NCBI RefSeq assembly: GCF_046546515.1
Contig: NZ_JBKHKJ010000026.1
Coordinates: 12,675 to 76,674, forward strand
Reading direction: 5' to 3'
From: Parasediminibacterium sp046546515
GTDB lineage: Bacteria > Bacteroidota > Bacteroidia > Chitinophagales > Chitinophagaceae
DNA length: 64,000 nt
In this document: in pieces, positions 8,801 through 15,732 of the stretch
How the letters are laid out: every line of letters begins with the position of its first letter
Position numbering within the stretch: the first letter of the stretch is position 1
Program-made: the position numbers and the translations under genes
The notes under the pieces: generated by a model
The model's database searches: none
Seen by the model: the letters and a program-made list of their open reading frames with translations, nothing else
What the model was told of the DNA's origin: nothing

Positions 8801-10284
8801 GGCTGAAATACAAGATGTTCAACGACACGAGCATTATACTGGTTGACACAGGTGCCAGCAGTTATACGCCAGGGGCAGCATATCTTTCAGCCGATAGCTT
8901 AACTACTATTGATAGTGCATTTAAGCCATATCCTGGGAATAGCAATTATTATTTTGCAAAGTTCCAAGTTGATGCAGGTAGCCAATATACCCTCACATCC
9001 AACTCACAGTTCAATGCTATTTCTTATGGCATGGACAAAGGAGAAAGTTATGGTTTTAATGCAGGCACCAACCTGAACAACCTTACCACTGTAGCTAGTG
9101 TTTCGCTTAAAAACACTTATGGGCCGCCTCAGTCATCTGCTGGCTCTGCAGGTATTAGTACCTGTGCCGGCTTGCCGCTCAATTTGTCTGCGGCGGTTAC
9201 GTTCAGGGCAGATAGTTTGCGCTGGAGTTTTAATGGCAACGCAAACATATCTCCCAACACGCCTGTGCTACAGAAAAACCCTGTGCCAGACAGCGTGCGC
9301 AAAGTGGGCAACGATTCCATTTATTACTATACCATAAAAAATGTAAATAACCAACCGGCTGTTTATCAATTTGCCGCAGCGGGCAGTTATCCTGTGTTGC
9401 TTACTGCATTCAGTAGCGATTTGCTGGCACTGGGTACCGACCCTTGCACGGCTGCATCAGATTCTGTAGCGTTTCCACCATTTAGTGTGAATGTATTGTC
9501 GAGCGTTATCAAACCCGATTTTACAACAATCATTAGAAATTGTATAGATACAGTAGTGAAATTCACGGACAAAAGCACCGATGTTTCTGGTCATAGCATC
9601 GTGGGTTGGAAATGGGATTTTGGGTTTAACAGCAAAATCGATTCTGTAAAGAACCCTAGTTTTACTTATACCAACACGGGTACATATAAAGTAACGCTGC
9701 GAGCAATAGACGATATTGGATGCTATGTGGATACGCCAAAATTGGTAACAATAGTGGGGCCACTAGATACTGCTGTTGTGAAGCTAGACAGTGTTTCGTT
9801 TAACTTTATGCGGTTTAAATGGGCTCCGGTGCCTGGTGCTGTAAGCTATCAGGTATCGGTTGACGGCGGTACACCTATTACCCAAACAGGCACAACTTAT
9901 AGTATCCCCGGCATATCTACCAATCCTTCACGGAGTATCATAGTGAAGGCTATTGGGTTGCTTGGCTGTGAAATTTCTACGGGTACAGGTACTGGCAACT
10001 ATCCTAAATCTGGTGTCTTAGTGCCAAATGCTTTTACGCCTGGGCCTAATGGCAAGAACCGTTATTTTAAGATTTATACCAATTATGTCAAAAACTACGA
10101 CATGAAGGTATTTAGCCAATGGGGTGAAATGGTTTACCATTCAAACGTTGTTGGCGATATAGGCTGGGATGGCACTTTTAAAGGCAAAGACCAACCAATG
10201 GGGGTTTACATTTATGTAGTTCAAACCGTGGCACAAGACGGCACGCCTTCCACGAAAACAGGTTCGGTAAACCTGATAAGGTAA
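5875..10284 (+). CDS. giant secreted surface protein, IgGFc-binding-type domain, type B sorting domain
   Basis: A 1469-residue protein with a signal peptide ending near ILAQ. Two fibronectin-III-like modules occupy about 200-410 (both contain VRAYA), followed by an ASPM/choice-of-anchor-like beta module at about 412-530. A region starting GVDFWTGYGY (about 535) and running to about 930 resembles IgGFc-binding domains. A PKD domain lies near 1241 (GWKWDFG), then another beta module. A gliding-motility-associated C-terminal domain occupies about 1380-1469 (VPNAFTPG, KVFSQWGEMVY, GVYIYVV). That domain is the type B signal for type IX secretion, so the protein is expected at the cell surface or in the medium. 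The PorP/SprF-like and PorE-like genes directly upstream are probable secretion partners. The ligand is unknown; binding immunoglobulin is not implied. Adhesion is inference. Confidence 0.9.
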   Translation: MKKVLSQRLAGKTVAALVLMIAGLFATNTILAQFTATWALTANKTGVKAGVQQANINIGPMVPGAMFVANGGHNTDGFKCQLVSTAGDWPTDTTVGYNIDFPISPAPNNDAILNSFAFSAKKSNSSGESVFALAYQVDGKGSWIMFGTSQQTLAGTTPISFNGLNTALLNEHTYVVRLYIYGDNTPPKNNRTVYVKNAVFTGVTTSPPAVSPTVTTDSVVTASITQYAANVAASVTSGTGIIAYIQRGVCLKSGATPTVTDTKVVDATNGTSYTVSFTGLASGINYTVRAYAITPLDTIYGKAIIFNALPPTLPVLATPVINPTSPTKANTTSSITDSGAANITEKGICWKAGATPFTSDFTYINGASATSPYTSFLTGLTPSTTYHVRAYAKNSVGTGYSSDVVFTTAPPIASITATPLNIDFGNVVINTISGEKSFTVAASALTPASDSIHVSVPAGYEISTTSGGGFGPSVAFKYSGGALPATLVYIRFRPTVFGTQNFTVTLSGGGATVVGIDNLNVTGTSVQSPDVASNQGVDFWTGYGYLQEMSDVSGNRTSMSVYVAAGDQDAVVQVDIPGVPSFAPQIVSVPAHTVQEITGFPQGDGKNNAAHLPDSRLYYTGITGRAVHIQSTNGVPVSAWTYTAAKDNTAAGCMNFPTNTWNSAYTVQAFGGFSNQPLPNSFFFVIAKSNNTQITITPTADIADSSTATIFKDNNAGSVKYPKNIPFNITLDSGQVFNAMSVLTGTGKGIGAGNAFSGDLSGTTVKTSCDKKIAVFGGNGRCLVDTSTTYPQTTDPSNNSGSDNMMQQMFPTVAWGKEYLTVPTKTMEFNYFRIYVQDPKTVVKVNGTALDPATLVNNLYYQMSGNQYYDISGSKAINVAQFIVEGAISADVNAGGAPAIGNNGKGDPEMIVLSPIQQAISNVTVLSPRFKNGASGGNYINVIIKKEGVKSFKIFSDINKVNLADTAGATLRTSFGLKYKMFNDTSIILVDTGASSYTPGAAYLSADSLTTIDSAFKPYPGNSNYYFAKFQVDAGSQYTLTSNSQFNAISYGMDKGESYGFNAGTNLNNLTTVASVSLKNTYGPPQSSAGSAGISTCAGLPLNLSAAVTFRADSLRWSFNGNANISPNTPVLQKNPVPDSVRKVGNDSIYYYTIKNVNNQPAVYQFAAAGSYPVLLTAFSSDLLALGTDPCTAASDSVAFPPFSVNVLSSVIKPDFTTIIRNCIDTVVKFTDKSTDVSGHSIVGWKWDFGFNSKIDSVKNPSFTYTNTGTYKVTLRAIDDIGCYVDTPKLVTIVGPLDTAVVKLDSVSFNFMRFKWAPVPGAVSYQVSVDGGTPITQTGTTYSIPGISTNPSRSIIVKAIGLLGCEISTGTGTGNYPKSGVLVPNAFTPGPNGKNRYFKIYTNYVKNYDMKVFSQWGEMVYHSNVVGDIGWDGTFKGKDQPMGVYIYVVQTVAQDGTPSTKTGSVNLIR

Positions 10285-10328
10285 TATTCTAAGGCAGATT
10301 TTATTCAGATTGAAACAAATACAATAAA

Positions 10329-10363
10329 AACAGGCTTCAAAGCAATATGCTTTGAAGCCTGTT
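10329..10363 (+). terminator. strong hairpin terminator after the surface-protein gene
   Basis: A perfect stem of about 16 bp is formed by ACAGGCTTCAAAGCA and TGCTTTGAAGCCTGT with a 3-base loop (ATA), 45 bp past the stop codon. An A-run precedes the stem, which would give a U-tract for transcripts arriving from the minus-strand side, so it may work in both directions. Confidence 0.8.
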
Positions 10364-10459
10364 GTACATTATGGCTTGTTATCAAAAGTAATGTTGTACG
10401 AATGAGCTACTTGCTTTTAACCGCAGATAAAACGTAATGGGTGCGCTCCATTAAGAATA

Positions 10460-10507
10460 CCACGGGTTTCGCCCGTGGCTACTGTTGTTCAACCCTTGCA
10501 GGGTTTT
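10460..10507. repeat. CCACGGG / AACCC double-hairpin dispersed repeat
   Basis: Two adjacent hairpins: CCACGGGTTTCGCCCGTGG (10460-10478), then AACCCTTGCAGGGTT followed by T residues (10491-10507). The second has the form of an intrinsic terminator. The combination is recognisable as a dispersed repeat of Bacteroidota intergenic regions; it lies between convergent genes. Confidence 0.75.
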
Positions 10508-10519
10508 TAGCAACTGTTA

Positions 10520-10550
10520 GATTTGGTAACTTTTGGAAAGTTACCAAATT
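10520..10550. repeat. GATTTGG hairpin, copy 2
   Basis: ATTTGGTAACTTT and AAAGTTACCAAAT form a 13-bp perfect stem. An A-run follows, so transcripts of the minus-strand peptidase gene reading leftward cross a hairpin preceded by T residues in DNA sense. It is the same family as 5796-5826 and 62553-62583. Confidence 0.8.
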
Positions 10551-10585
10551 AAAAAAAGTAGCACTTCCGCCCTATGACTTACCAC

Positions 10586-11866
10586 TTATATCACTACCAG
10601 CTCATAAAAATCTTCTTCGTTCAAATATTTTTTTGCCAGTACCTGTAGCTCTTCTGCAGGTACTGTTTTAATGGTATTTAGTGCATTGTAGAAATATTGC
10701 CCATCAAGGCCATTTAAAATATAATTCTTCCACCGGGCAATAATTTGGAAAGGGCCATCTAGGTCGCCTAATATGCTGCCCATCATAAAGTTGCGTACCA
10801 AGTGCAATTCTTCCGCATCAATTGGTTCGTCCCGCAGGCGGGCCATTTCCTTATATACTTCTGCTATGGTAGCGGCACAAACATCCCTGCCAGCCTCGGT
10901 GCTAACCAACCAAGCAGTTTGCTGTATCAAGTTTTGGAGATAGGAATGTATGCCGTAAGTATAACCCTTGTCTTCCCTGATATTGCTCATTAACCGTGAC
11001 CCAAAAAAGCCGCCAAAAACATTGTTCAGCACCTGTACCTTGGAAAAGTCGGGGTGGTGCCTGTTGGGGAATGGGCTGGCTATGCGTATAGCACCTTGCA
11101 CGCCACTAGCATCGTTTATTACCTCGTGCTTTTTCTCGGCAAATGGCTTTGCTTCAAAACTGTGTTCTGGCAGAATTGATTGGTTGAGGGGCAAGCAGCC
11201 AAAAGCATTGTTTAATTGTTCTTCTATGTCTGATGGCAACACGCCCGCCACAAAAAGGATACATTTTCCATGGGTATAAAACTGCTCGTAAAAAGCAGCT
11301 AGTTCTTTCCTTTGCAAAGCGTCATAGTCTTCTACGGAGGTAAAGCGGCCATAAGGGTGCTGCTGCCCAAATAAGTAGGTATCTATTAGGCGGTTGGCAA
11401 CAAAGTCGCATTTTTTTAGGTTAATGGCCAGCCTTTGCTTTTGGTTTTGCTTATAGATAGCCAATTCTTCCTCAGGAAAAATGCTGTCTGTTAGCAACTC
11501 TGCCATCACGGGCAACAGCTTAGGCAAGTGCTTGCCAAGCGTGTGCAGGGTAAATGTGGCTGTTTCATTTTGGCAACTCCGGTTTAGGTAAGCCCCATGA
11601 AACTCGAAGTGTTCATTGATGGCAAAAGCAGTCCTTCGTTTAGTGCCATTTTTCAGCATGAAGTTGGTAGTAGCTGCCACAATGTTTTTTTCCTCGTGCC
11701 AATTGCCTGCAAAAAAAACCATTTCTACCATCACCACTTCCTGTGCGCCAGCATTGATGTTATAAACCTCCACGCCATTGTCCAAAGTAAATTTTGTATA
11801 TGGTTTCAACTGTAGGCTTAGCTCTACTGTATCTATTATTTTAGGGCTCTTTTTTCTGTTTAACAT
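10586..11866 (-). CDS. M16 peptidase family protein, non-catalytic type
   Basis: A 426-residue protein with the two-lobed M16 architecture: FTLDNGVEVYNINAG at the start of the first lobe, and SNIREDKGYTYGIHS in the second, the conserved R/Y region of the family. The zinc-binding HxxEH motif is absent: the equivalent helix reads FMLKNGTKRRTAFAINEHFEFHGA. The protein should therefore be a structural or substrate-holding partner, like the alpha subunit of mitochondrial processing peptidase. Its start lies 50 bp downstream of the active M16 gene on the same strand, so the two probably form a heterodimer. No signal peptide is seen, which suggests a cytoplasmic protein unless export uses the partner. 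The substrate is unknown. Confidence 0.9.
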   Translation of the reverse strand: MLNRKKSPKIIDTVELSLQLKPYTKFTLDNGVEVYNINAGAQEVVMVEMVFFAGNWHEEKNIVAATTNFMLKNGTKRRTAFAINEHFEFHGAYLNRSCQNETATFTLHTLGKHLPKLLPVMAELLTDSIFPEEELAIYKQNQKQRLAINLKKCDFVANRLIDTYLFGQQHPYGRFTSVEDYDALQRKELAAFYEQFYTHGKCILFVAGVLPSDIEEQLNNAFGCLPLNQSILPEHSFEAKPFAEKKHEVINDASGVQGAIRIASPFPNRHHPDFSKVQVLNNVFGGFFGSRLMSNIREDKGYTYGIHSYLQNLIQQTAWLVSTEAGRDVCAATIAEVYKEMARLRDEPIDAEELHLVRNFMMGSILGDLDGPFQIIARWKNYILNGLDGQYFYNALNTIKTVPAEELQVLAKKYLNEEDFYELVVI

Positions 11867-11916
11867 GATTATTCTTCTAAGGTCTGTTCTCAGCTATTCA
11901 TACAATAGCAAATAAA

Positions 11917-13155
11917 TTAATTCTTACTATGGTAATAAAGCGTGTTGCTATTCTTATGGTCAAAAATAATGCGGCTGTACTCCATTATATCTGCGGTTGT
12001 AATATCCTGGTACCTCTTTAGTTCAGTGTTCATCAAATTGGCATCACCTAGTAATTCATAATTGGCAAGGCTGCTGGCACGGCTCATGATGCTCATGTCT
12101 TCAAAAGCAATAACGCTTTCTGTTTTGTTTTTCACTTTCTGCAATTCATTATCGTCCACCAACTCAGTTTGTATCCTTTCTAATTCTTCGTTGATGGCAG
12201 TATTTGCAGCCTCCATATTCACGCCTTTTACCAGTTTGCCTTCTATAGCTAGTAGCCCTTTGTCTATGCTGCCAAAATGGTAACAGTCTAAGTTAGAAAA
12301 CAATTGTTTTTCCTTCACCAATGCTTGGTACAAGCGGCTCGAGCCTCCACCACCCAATATTTCAGTAATTAAATCTGCCACATAATACCCTTTCTCTAGC
12401 CGGGCATCTATATGCCATGTTTTTACAAGGCAGTCTAGTGGCACATCGGAATATACCGAAGCCTGCCTTGCTTCTGTTTGCGTGGGTTCGGCAGGCAGGT
12501 TGCGTTCATATTTTTCGCCCATGGGTATAGGAGCAAACCATTTTTCTGCCAATGCTTTTACCTGCTCGGTAGTTACATTGCCCGCCACTGCCAAAATAGC
12601 ATTCACAGGGCGGTAATGCTTAAAGAAAAATTGTTTTACATCGTCAATGGTAGCGTTTTCTATATGGCTCAGCTCTTGGCCAATAGTCATCCATTTATAA
12701 GGGTGGGTGGTAAAAGCAAGTTGCCGCATCTTGAACCAAACATCGCCATAAGGCTTGTTGATATAATGCTCTTTAAACTCCTCGCACACTACTTTCCGTT
12801 GCACTTCTAGGCTTTTTTTGCTAAAGGCAAGGCTTAGCATACGGTCGCTTTCCAGCCAAAAGGCTGTTTCTATATTCTCGGCAGGAAGGCTGCAATAATA
12901 GTTGGTAAGGTCGTTTGTGGTATAGGCATTGTTCTCGCCACCTGCACGTTGCAATGGCTCGTCATAGTCGGGTATATGCGTGCTACCGCCAAACATTAAG
13001 TGTTCAAACAAGTGTGCAAATCCTGTTTTTTCAGGGTTTTCGTCCCTTGCCCCTACATCGTACATCACATTCACTACTGCCATTGGGGTACTCGTATCTT
13101 CATGCACCAACACCCGCAAGCCATTATCCAAAACAAACCTATTGTACTGCACCAT
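11917..13155 (-). CDS. M16 zinc metallopeptidase, catalytic subunit
   Basis: A 412-residue insulinase-family protein. The inverted zinc motif HLFEH is at residues 48-52 (GFAHLFEHLMFGG), and the downstream acidic helix CEEFKEHY (about 125-135) supplies the expected third ligand. The C-terminal lobe carries ILGGGGSSRLYQALV, the typical second-domain motif. It begins directly with YNRFVLDNGLRVLVHED and has no signal peptide. It precedes an M16 paralogue lacking the zinc site in an apparent two-gene operon, the arrangement seen for PMP-like bacterial pairs such as Sphingomonas SPH2681/2682. It probably degrades peptides in a closed chamber formed with that partner; the substrate is not known. Confidence 0.93.
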   Translation of the reverse strand: MVQYNRFVLDNGLRVLVHEDTSTPMAVVNVMYDVGARDENPEKTGFAHLFEHLMFGGSTHIPDYDEPLQRAGGENNAYTTNDLTNYYCSLPAENIETAFWLESDRMLSLAFSKKSLEVQRKVVCEEFKEHYINKPYGDVWFKMRQLAFTTHPYKWMTIGQELSHIENATIDDVKQFFFKHYRPVNAILAVAGNVTTEQVKALAEKWFAPIPMGEKYERNLPAEPTQTEARQASVYSDVPLDCLVKTWHIDARLEKGYYVADLITEILGGGGSSRLYQALVKEKQLFSNLDCYHFGSIDKGLLAIEGKLVKGVNMEAANTAINEELERIQTELVDDNELQKVKNKTESVIAFEDMSIMSRASSLANYELLGDANLMNTELKRYQDITTADIMEYSRIIFDHKNSNTLYYHSKN

Positions 13156-13322
13156 CTATATTTATTTAATAAAGGGTTACAAATATAACAGTTTAGTAGT
13201 ACTTAAAACGGCATTTACCGTGTAGCGAAAAGTATAGACATCCCTATGGAAAAAATTTGTTCTAGCTTGGGTGCATTTCAAATCTTCTCTTTTTGTTGGC
13301 CTTTTTTATTTAGAAGAAGCTT

Positions 13323-13502
13323 TAACCCGGATTTTGTAGTTGAAATCTATTGCAAGCCACAAATACTTCAAACACAAGCATTTGCTTGATTTTTTTGCCT
13401 TGCCATAGTACACTATGTTTTCGACCAAAAATTCGGCTCAAATACTTGTCTTTATTGCATTTGAGCCTTTCTTAACGAAGTCAACTGCAAAATCCGGGTT
13501 TA
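13323..13502. mobile_element. 180-bp repeat with inverted ends, copy 1
   Basis: The left end AACCCGGATTTTGTAGTTGA and the right end TCAACTGCAAAATCCGGGTT are inverted complements with one mismatch. The interior is nearly identical to 19622-19802. A truncated third copy (left end only) begins immediately at about 13502 and runs to about 13577. An ORF starting at 13415 lies largely within this element and reappears as the 5' extension of the lipid kinase ORF at 19715, so it is repeat-derived and not a gene. No clear target duplication was seen. Confidence 0.82.
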
Positions 13503-13577
13503 ACCTGGATTTTGTAGTTGAAATCTATTGCAAGCCCCCACTAGTTGAAAGACAAGCACTTGCTTGGTTTTTTGTTT
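13503..13577. repeat. truncated third copy of the 180-bp element
   Basis: About 75 bp reading TGGATTTTGTAGTTGAAATC and onward match the left part of the 180-bp element before the sequence diverges (GCAAGCCCCCACTAGTTGAA). It directly abuts the full copy, so a tandem or nested insertion is likely. Confidence 0.7.
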
Positions 13578-13619
13578 TTCGGTGGTTAATTTTTTTTTGC
13601 TGTTTTCCTTTTTTGCCTG

Positions 13620-13785
13620 TAACTCATTGATATTCAGTTGTTTGTGTTTTTTTGAGCCTCATTTTTTATGATAATTTATGTGAATTTTATGATAGGTTAT
13701 TGATAATGGAATGATAGTCTTATTAAAGTAAAATGATAGTTTATTGATAAGAAACTGATAAGATTTTAATGGTGGATTATCATTT
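13620..13785 (-). repeat. 11-bp-phased array with IHF-like core, module A2
   Basis: The array at 13665-13785 is eleven 11-bp units, close in sequence to module A1 (shared units TATTGATAATG, TATTGATAAGA, GATTATCATTT). On the minus strand it is followed after 32 bp by TATCAATGAGTTA (13620-13632), an exact IHF-consensus match. Homology with the 1340-1680 region continues on the other side into hairpin H2. Confidence 0.8.
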
Positions 13786-13884
13786 CCCTAAGCCAACCAT
13801 CCGTTGCAGGAGGAAAGGGCAAGATGCCCTAGTTCCTGTTTTAATGTAAAGTAAGCATGGATATGTATATAGCCCAAAATAAAA

Positions 13885-13941
13885 ATCCTATATGGGGGAA
13901 ATATGCCCCCATGGGCATCCAAAATTTCCCCCATATAGGAT
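13885..13941. repeat. palindromic hairpin repeat H2
   Basis: An 18-bp perfect stem (ATCCTATATGGGGGAAAT and its complement), nearly identical to the hairpin at 1614-1672, including the loop word ATGCCCCCATG. About 100 bp separate it from the array at 13665-13785, the same order and spacing as in the first copy. Confidence 0.85.
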
Positions 13942-13952
13942 GCTCGCTGGGC

Positions 13953-14263
13953 AGCAAACAGCCAGGGCAAACGCATCAAAAATATTCCATGCCTAATTAC
14001 CTTTTTTATCCTAAAATGCTTCTTTTTAGTCCTTTTGCCTCAAAGCCAGCGGGCTTCAACCTCACCCCCAGCCCCTCTCCAAAGGCGAGGGTAGCTTTGG
14101 CAACGCCACTCTATTTTATCCTTTGAAAAAAATATGCTGCGCATTTTTTTCAATTTTGGCTACGCCAAAACCGGATAAAATAAGGTGGTTTATGCCAAGA
14201 CTGGTGTCAAACTCGAAGATTCGAGTAAAAAGAATTTTGATGCGTTTACCCTGAGCAAACAGC
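13953..14263. mobile_element. MITE-like element, copy 2, inverted, with 10-bp target duplications
   Basis: The element is 13963-14253 (291 bp). Its 20-bp ends are CAGGGCAAACGCATCAAAAa/t and the inverted complement with one change (TTTACCCTG for TTTGCCCTG). Perfect 10-bp direct repeats AGCAAACAGC flank it at 13953-13962 and 14254-14263. Its interior is the reverse complement of copy 1 at 876-1142, with about 42 extra bases (around 14059-14099) that match the dispersed CCTCACCCC repeat. Different 10-bp duplications at the two sites are strong evidence for independent transposition. Confidence 0.88.
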
Positions 14264-14475
14264 ATGTATTGACTTATATATAAGCAGGATTAAATAATTT
14301 GTGATTCTGCCAAATTGAAAACAACAAAAAAAACGAAATTTTGAAATACACCCTATAGCTTTGTTCTACCCACAAAACTATAGTATATTTTTAGTATGCT
14401 GTCCCGGTACTTCCGCTCCCAGATAAGATGCTGGTGATAAAGCCGTTTTTTTTGCCCATAACTCCCATTACAATA
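14264..14475. other. gene-free remainder of the second repeat region
   Basis: Continuing from 14264, this stretch contains TTTGAAATACACCC (14342-14355), the inverted partner of GGGTGCATTTCAAA at 13269-13282. The same inverted pair brackets 53055-53753. No gene or promoter can be supported here. Confidence 0.45.
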
Positions 14476-15573
14476 TTAATACACCGTTTTCCTTTTACCA
14501 CTCTCAAAGTCTTTAAAAATAAATGCCCCTAATTTGTCTAGGCTGGCAAAAAATGCTTTGCCATTGTTCATCTCTGTAAATTCCTGCACAAATTTTTGCA
14601 GGTAAGGGTCGCTGGCTATCATGAACGTAGTAATGGGTATTTTTAGTTTTTTGCACTGTGCGGCTAGGTTAATGCAACGGTTTACCACCTTCCTGTCAAG
14701 CCCAAAACTGTTTTTGTAGTATTTGCCGCCAATTTTTAGGCAGGTTGGTTTGCCGTCGGTAATCATGAAAATTTGCTTGTTGGCATTTTTCCTTCTCCTT
14801 AGTATGTCCATGGCCAGTTCCAAGCCAGCTACCGTGTTGGTATGGTAGGGACCTACTTGCAGATAGGGCAAGTCTTTTACTTCTATCGGCCAGGCATCGT
14901 TGCCAAACACTACTATATCCAATGTGTCTTTGGGGTATTTTGTCTGGATAAGCTCGCTTAGTGCCATAGCTACTTTTTTGGCAGGGGTTATCCTGTCCTC
15001 ACCATATAAAATCATAGAGTGCGATATATCAATCATCAGCACGGTTGATGTTTGTGTTTTAAAGTCGTTTTCCCTTATTTGCAAATCATCTTCCTGCATC
15101 CTGAAACTTTCTACCCCATGGTTTATTTGGGCATTGCGTATGCTCTCGGTAAAGTCTATCTGCTCCAGCATGTCGCCAAACTGGAATGGCCTGCTGTCGG
15201 GGCTTATTTCATCGCCCTGCCCGGGCTTGAATGTTTGGTGGTTGCCTTGGCGTGATTTTTTAAGTTTGCCAAATATTTCCTCCAAGCTTTTCTTGCGGAT
15301 CGATTGTTCGGTTTTGCTGGTTATTTTTATATTCCCATCAACAGGGTTCTCGTCTAGGTAACCATTTTGTTTTAGGTCTTCAATAAAGTCGCCAATGCCG
15401 TATTCATTGTTAGAAAACTGGTATTTTTTGTCCAGTTGGTTCATCCAGCTTAGTGCTTCGCCAGCATCGCCATTGGTATAGGTGAGCAATTGGGTAAACA
15501 AATCGAGCATTTGCTCAAACTTGCTTTTTGTATTTTCATTCGGGTCAAATTTTATAAAGCGTAGGCCTTTCAT
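14476..15573 (-). CDS. VWA-domain protein
   Basis: A 365-residue protein. The N-terminal ~165 residues are helical and polar, with a basic segment around 95-115. The C-terminal ~190 residues form a von Willebrand factor A domain with the MIDAS motif DISHS (182-186), a central Thr (HTNTVAG) and the acidic motif ITDGKPT. No signal peptide or membrane segment is visible, so it is expected in the cytoplasm. Proteins of this type often work with a MoxR-family or magnesium-chelatase-like AAA+ ATPase. No ATPase is adjacent here; one may lie elsewhere in the genome. The upstream neighbour is a large sensor kinase on the same strand, about 160 bp away, with no evident functional link. Confidence 0.85.
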   Translation of the reverse strand: MKGLRFIKFDPNENTKSKFEQMLDLFTQLLTYTNGDAGEALSWMNQLDKKYQFSNNEYGIGDFIEDLKQNGYLDENPVDGNIKITSKTEQSIRKKSLEEIFGKLKKSRQGNHQTFKPGQGDEISPDSRPFQFGDMLEQIDFTESIRNAQINHGVESFRMQEDDLQIRENDFKTQTSTVLMIDISHSMILYGEDRITPAKKVAMALSELIQTKYPKDTLDIVVFGNDAWPIEVKDLPYLQVGPYHTNTVAGLELAMDILRRRKNANKQIFMITDGKPTCLKIGGKYYKNSFGLDRKVVNRCINLAAQCKKLKIPITTFMIASDPYLQKFVQEFTEMNNGKAFFASLDKLGAFIFKDFESGKRKTVY

Positions 15574-15732
15574 GTGTTATTTTTTTAAGGAACATTTTTT
15601 TAGATAACAATAGCCAGTCATTTTAGCCAGTGCCTCCCTATCTATATTTTATTGGCAAGTTACTATAATAACAAAAACTAAAAATTAAAGTTGTAATAAA
15701 AAAGGCCCATAGGGGCAACCGCAAGTACCCCC

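Noticed and set aside
13415..13630. 71-codon plus-strand ORF
   Set aside because: It translates the 180-bp repeat; the same sequence appears as a false extension of the lipid kinase at 19715.
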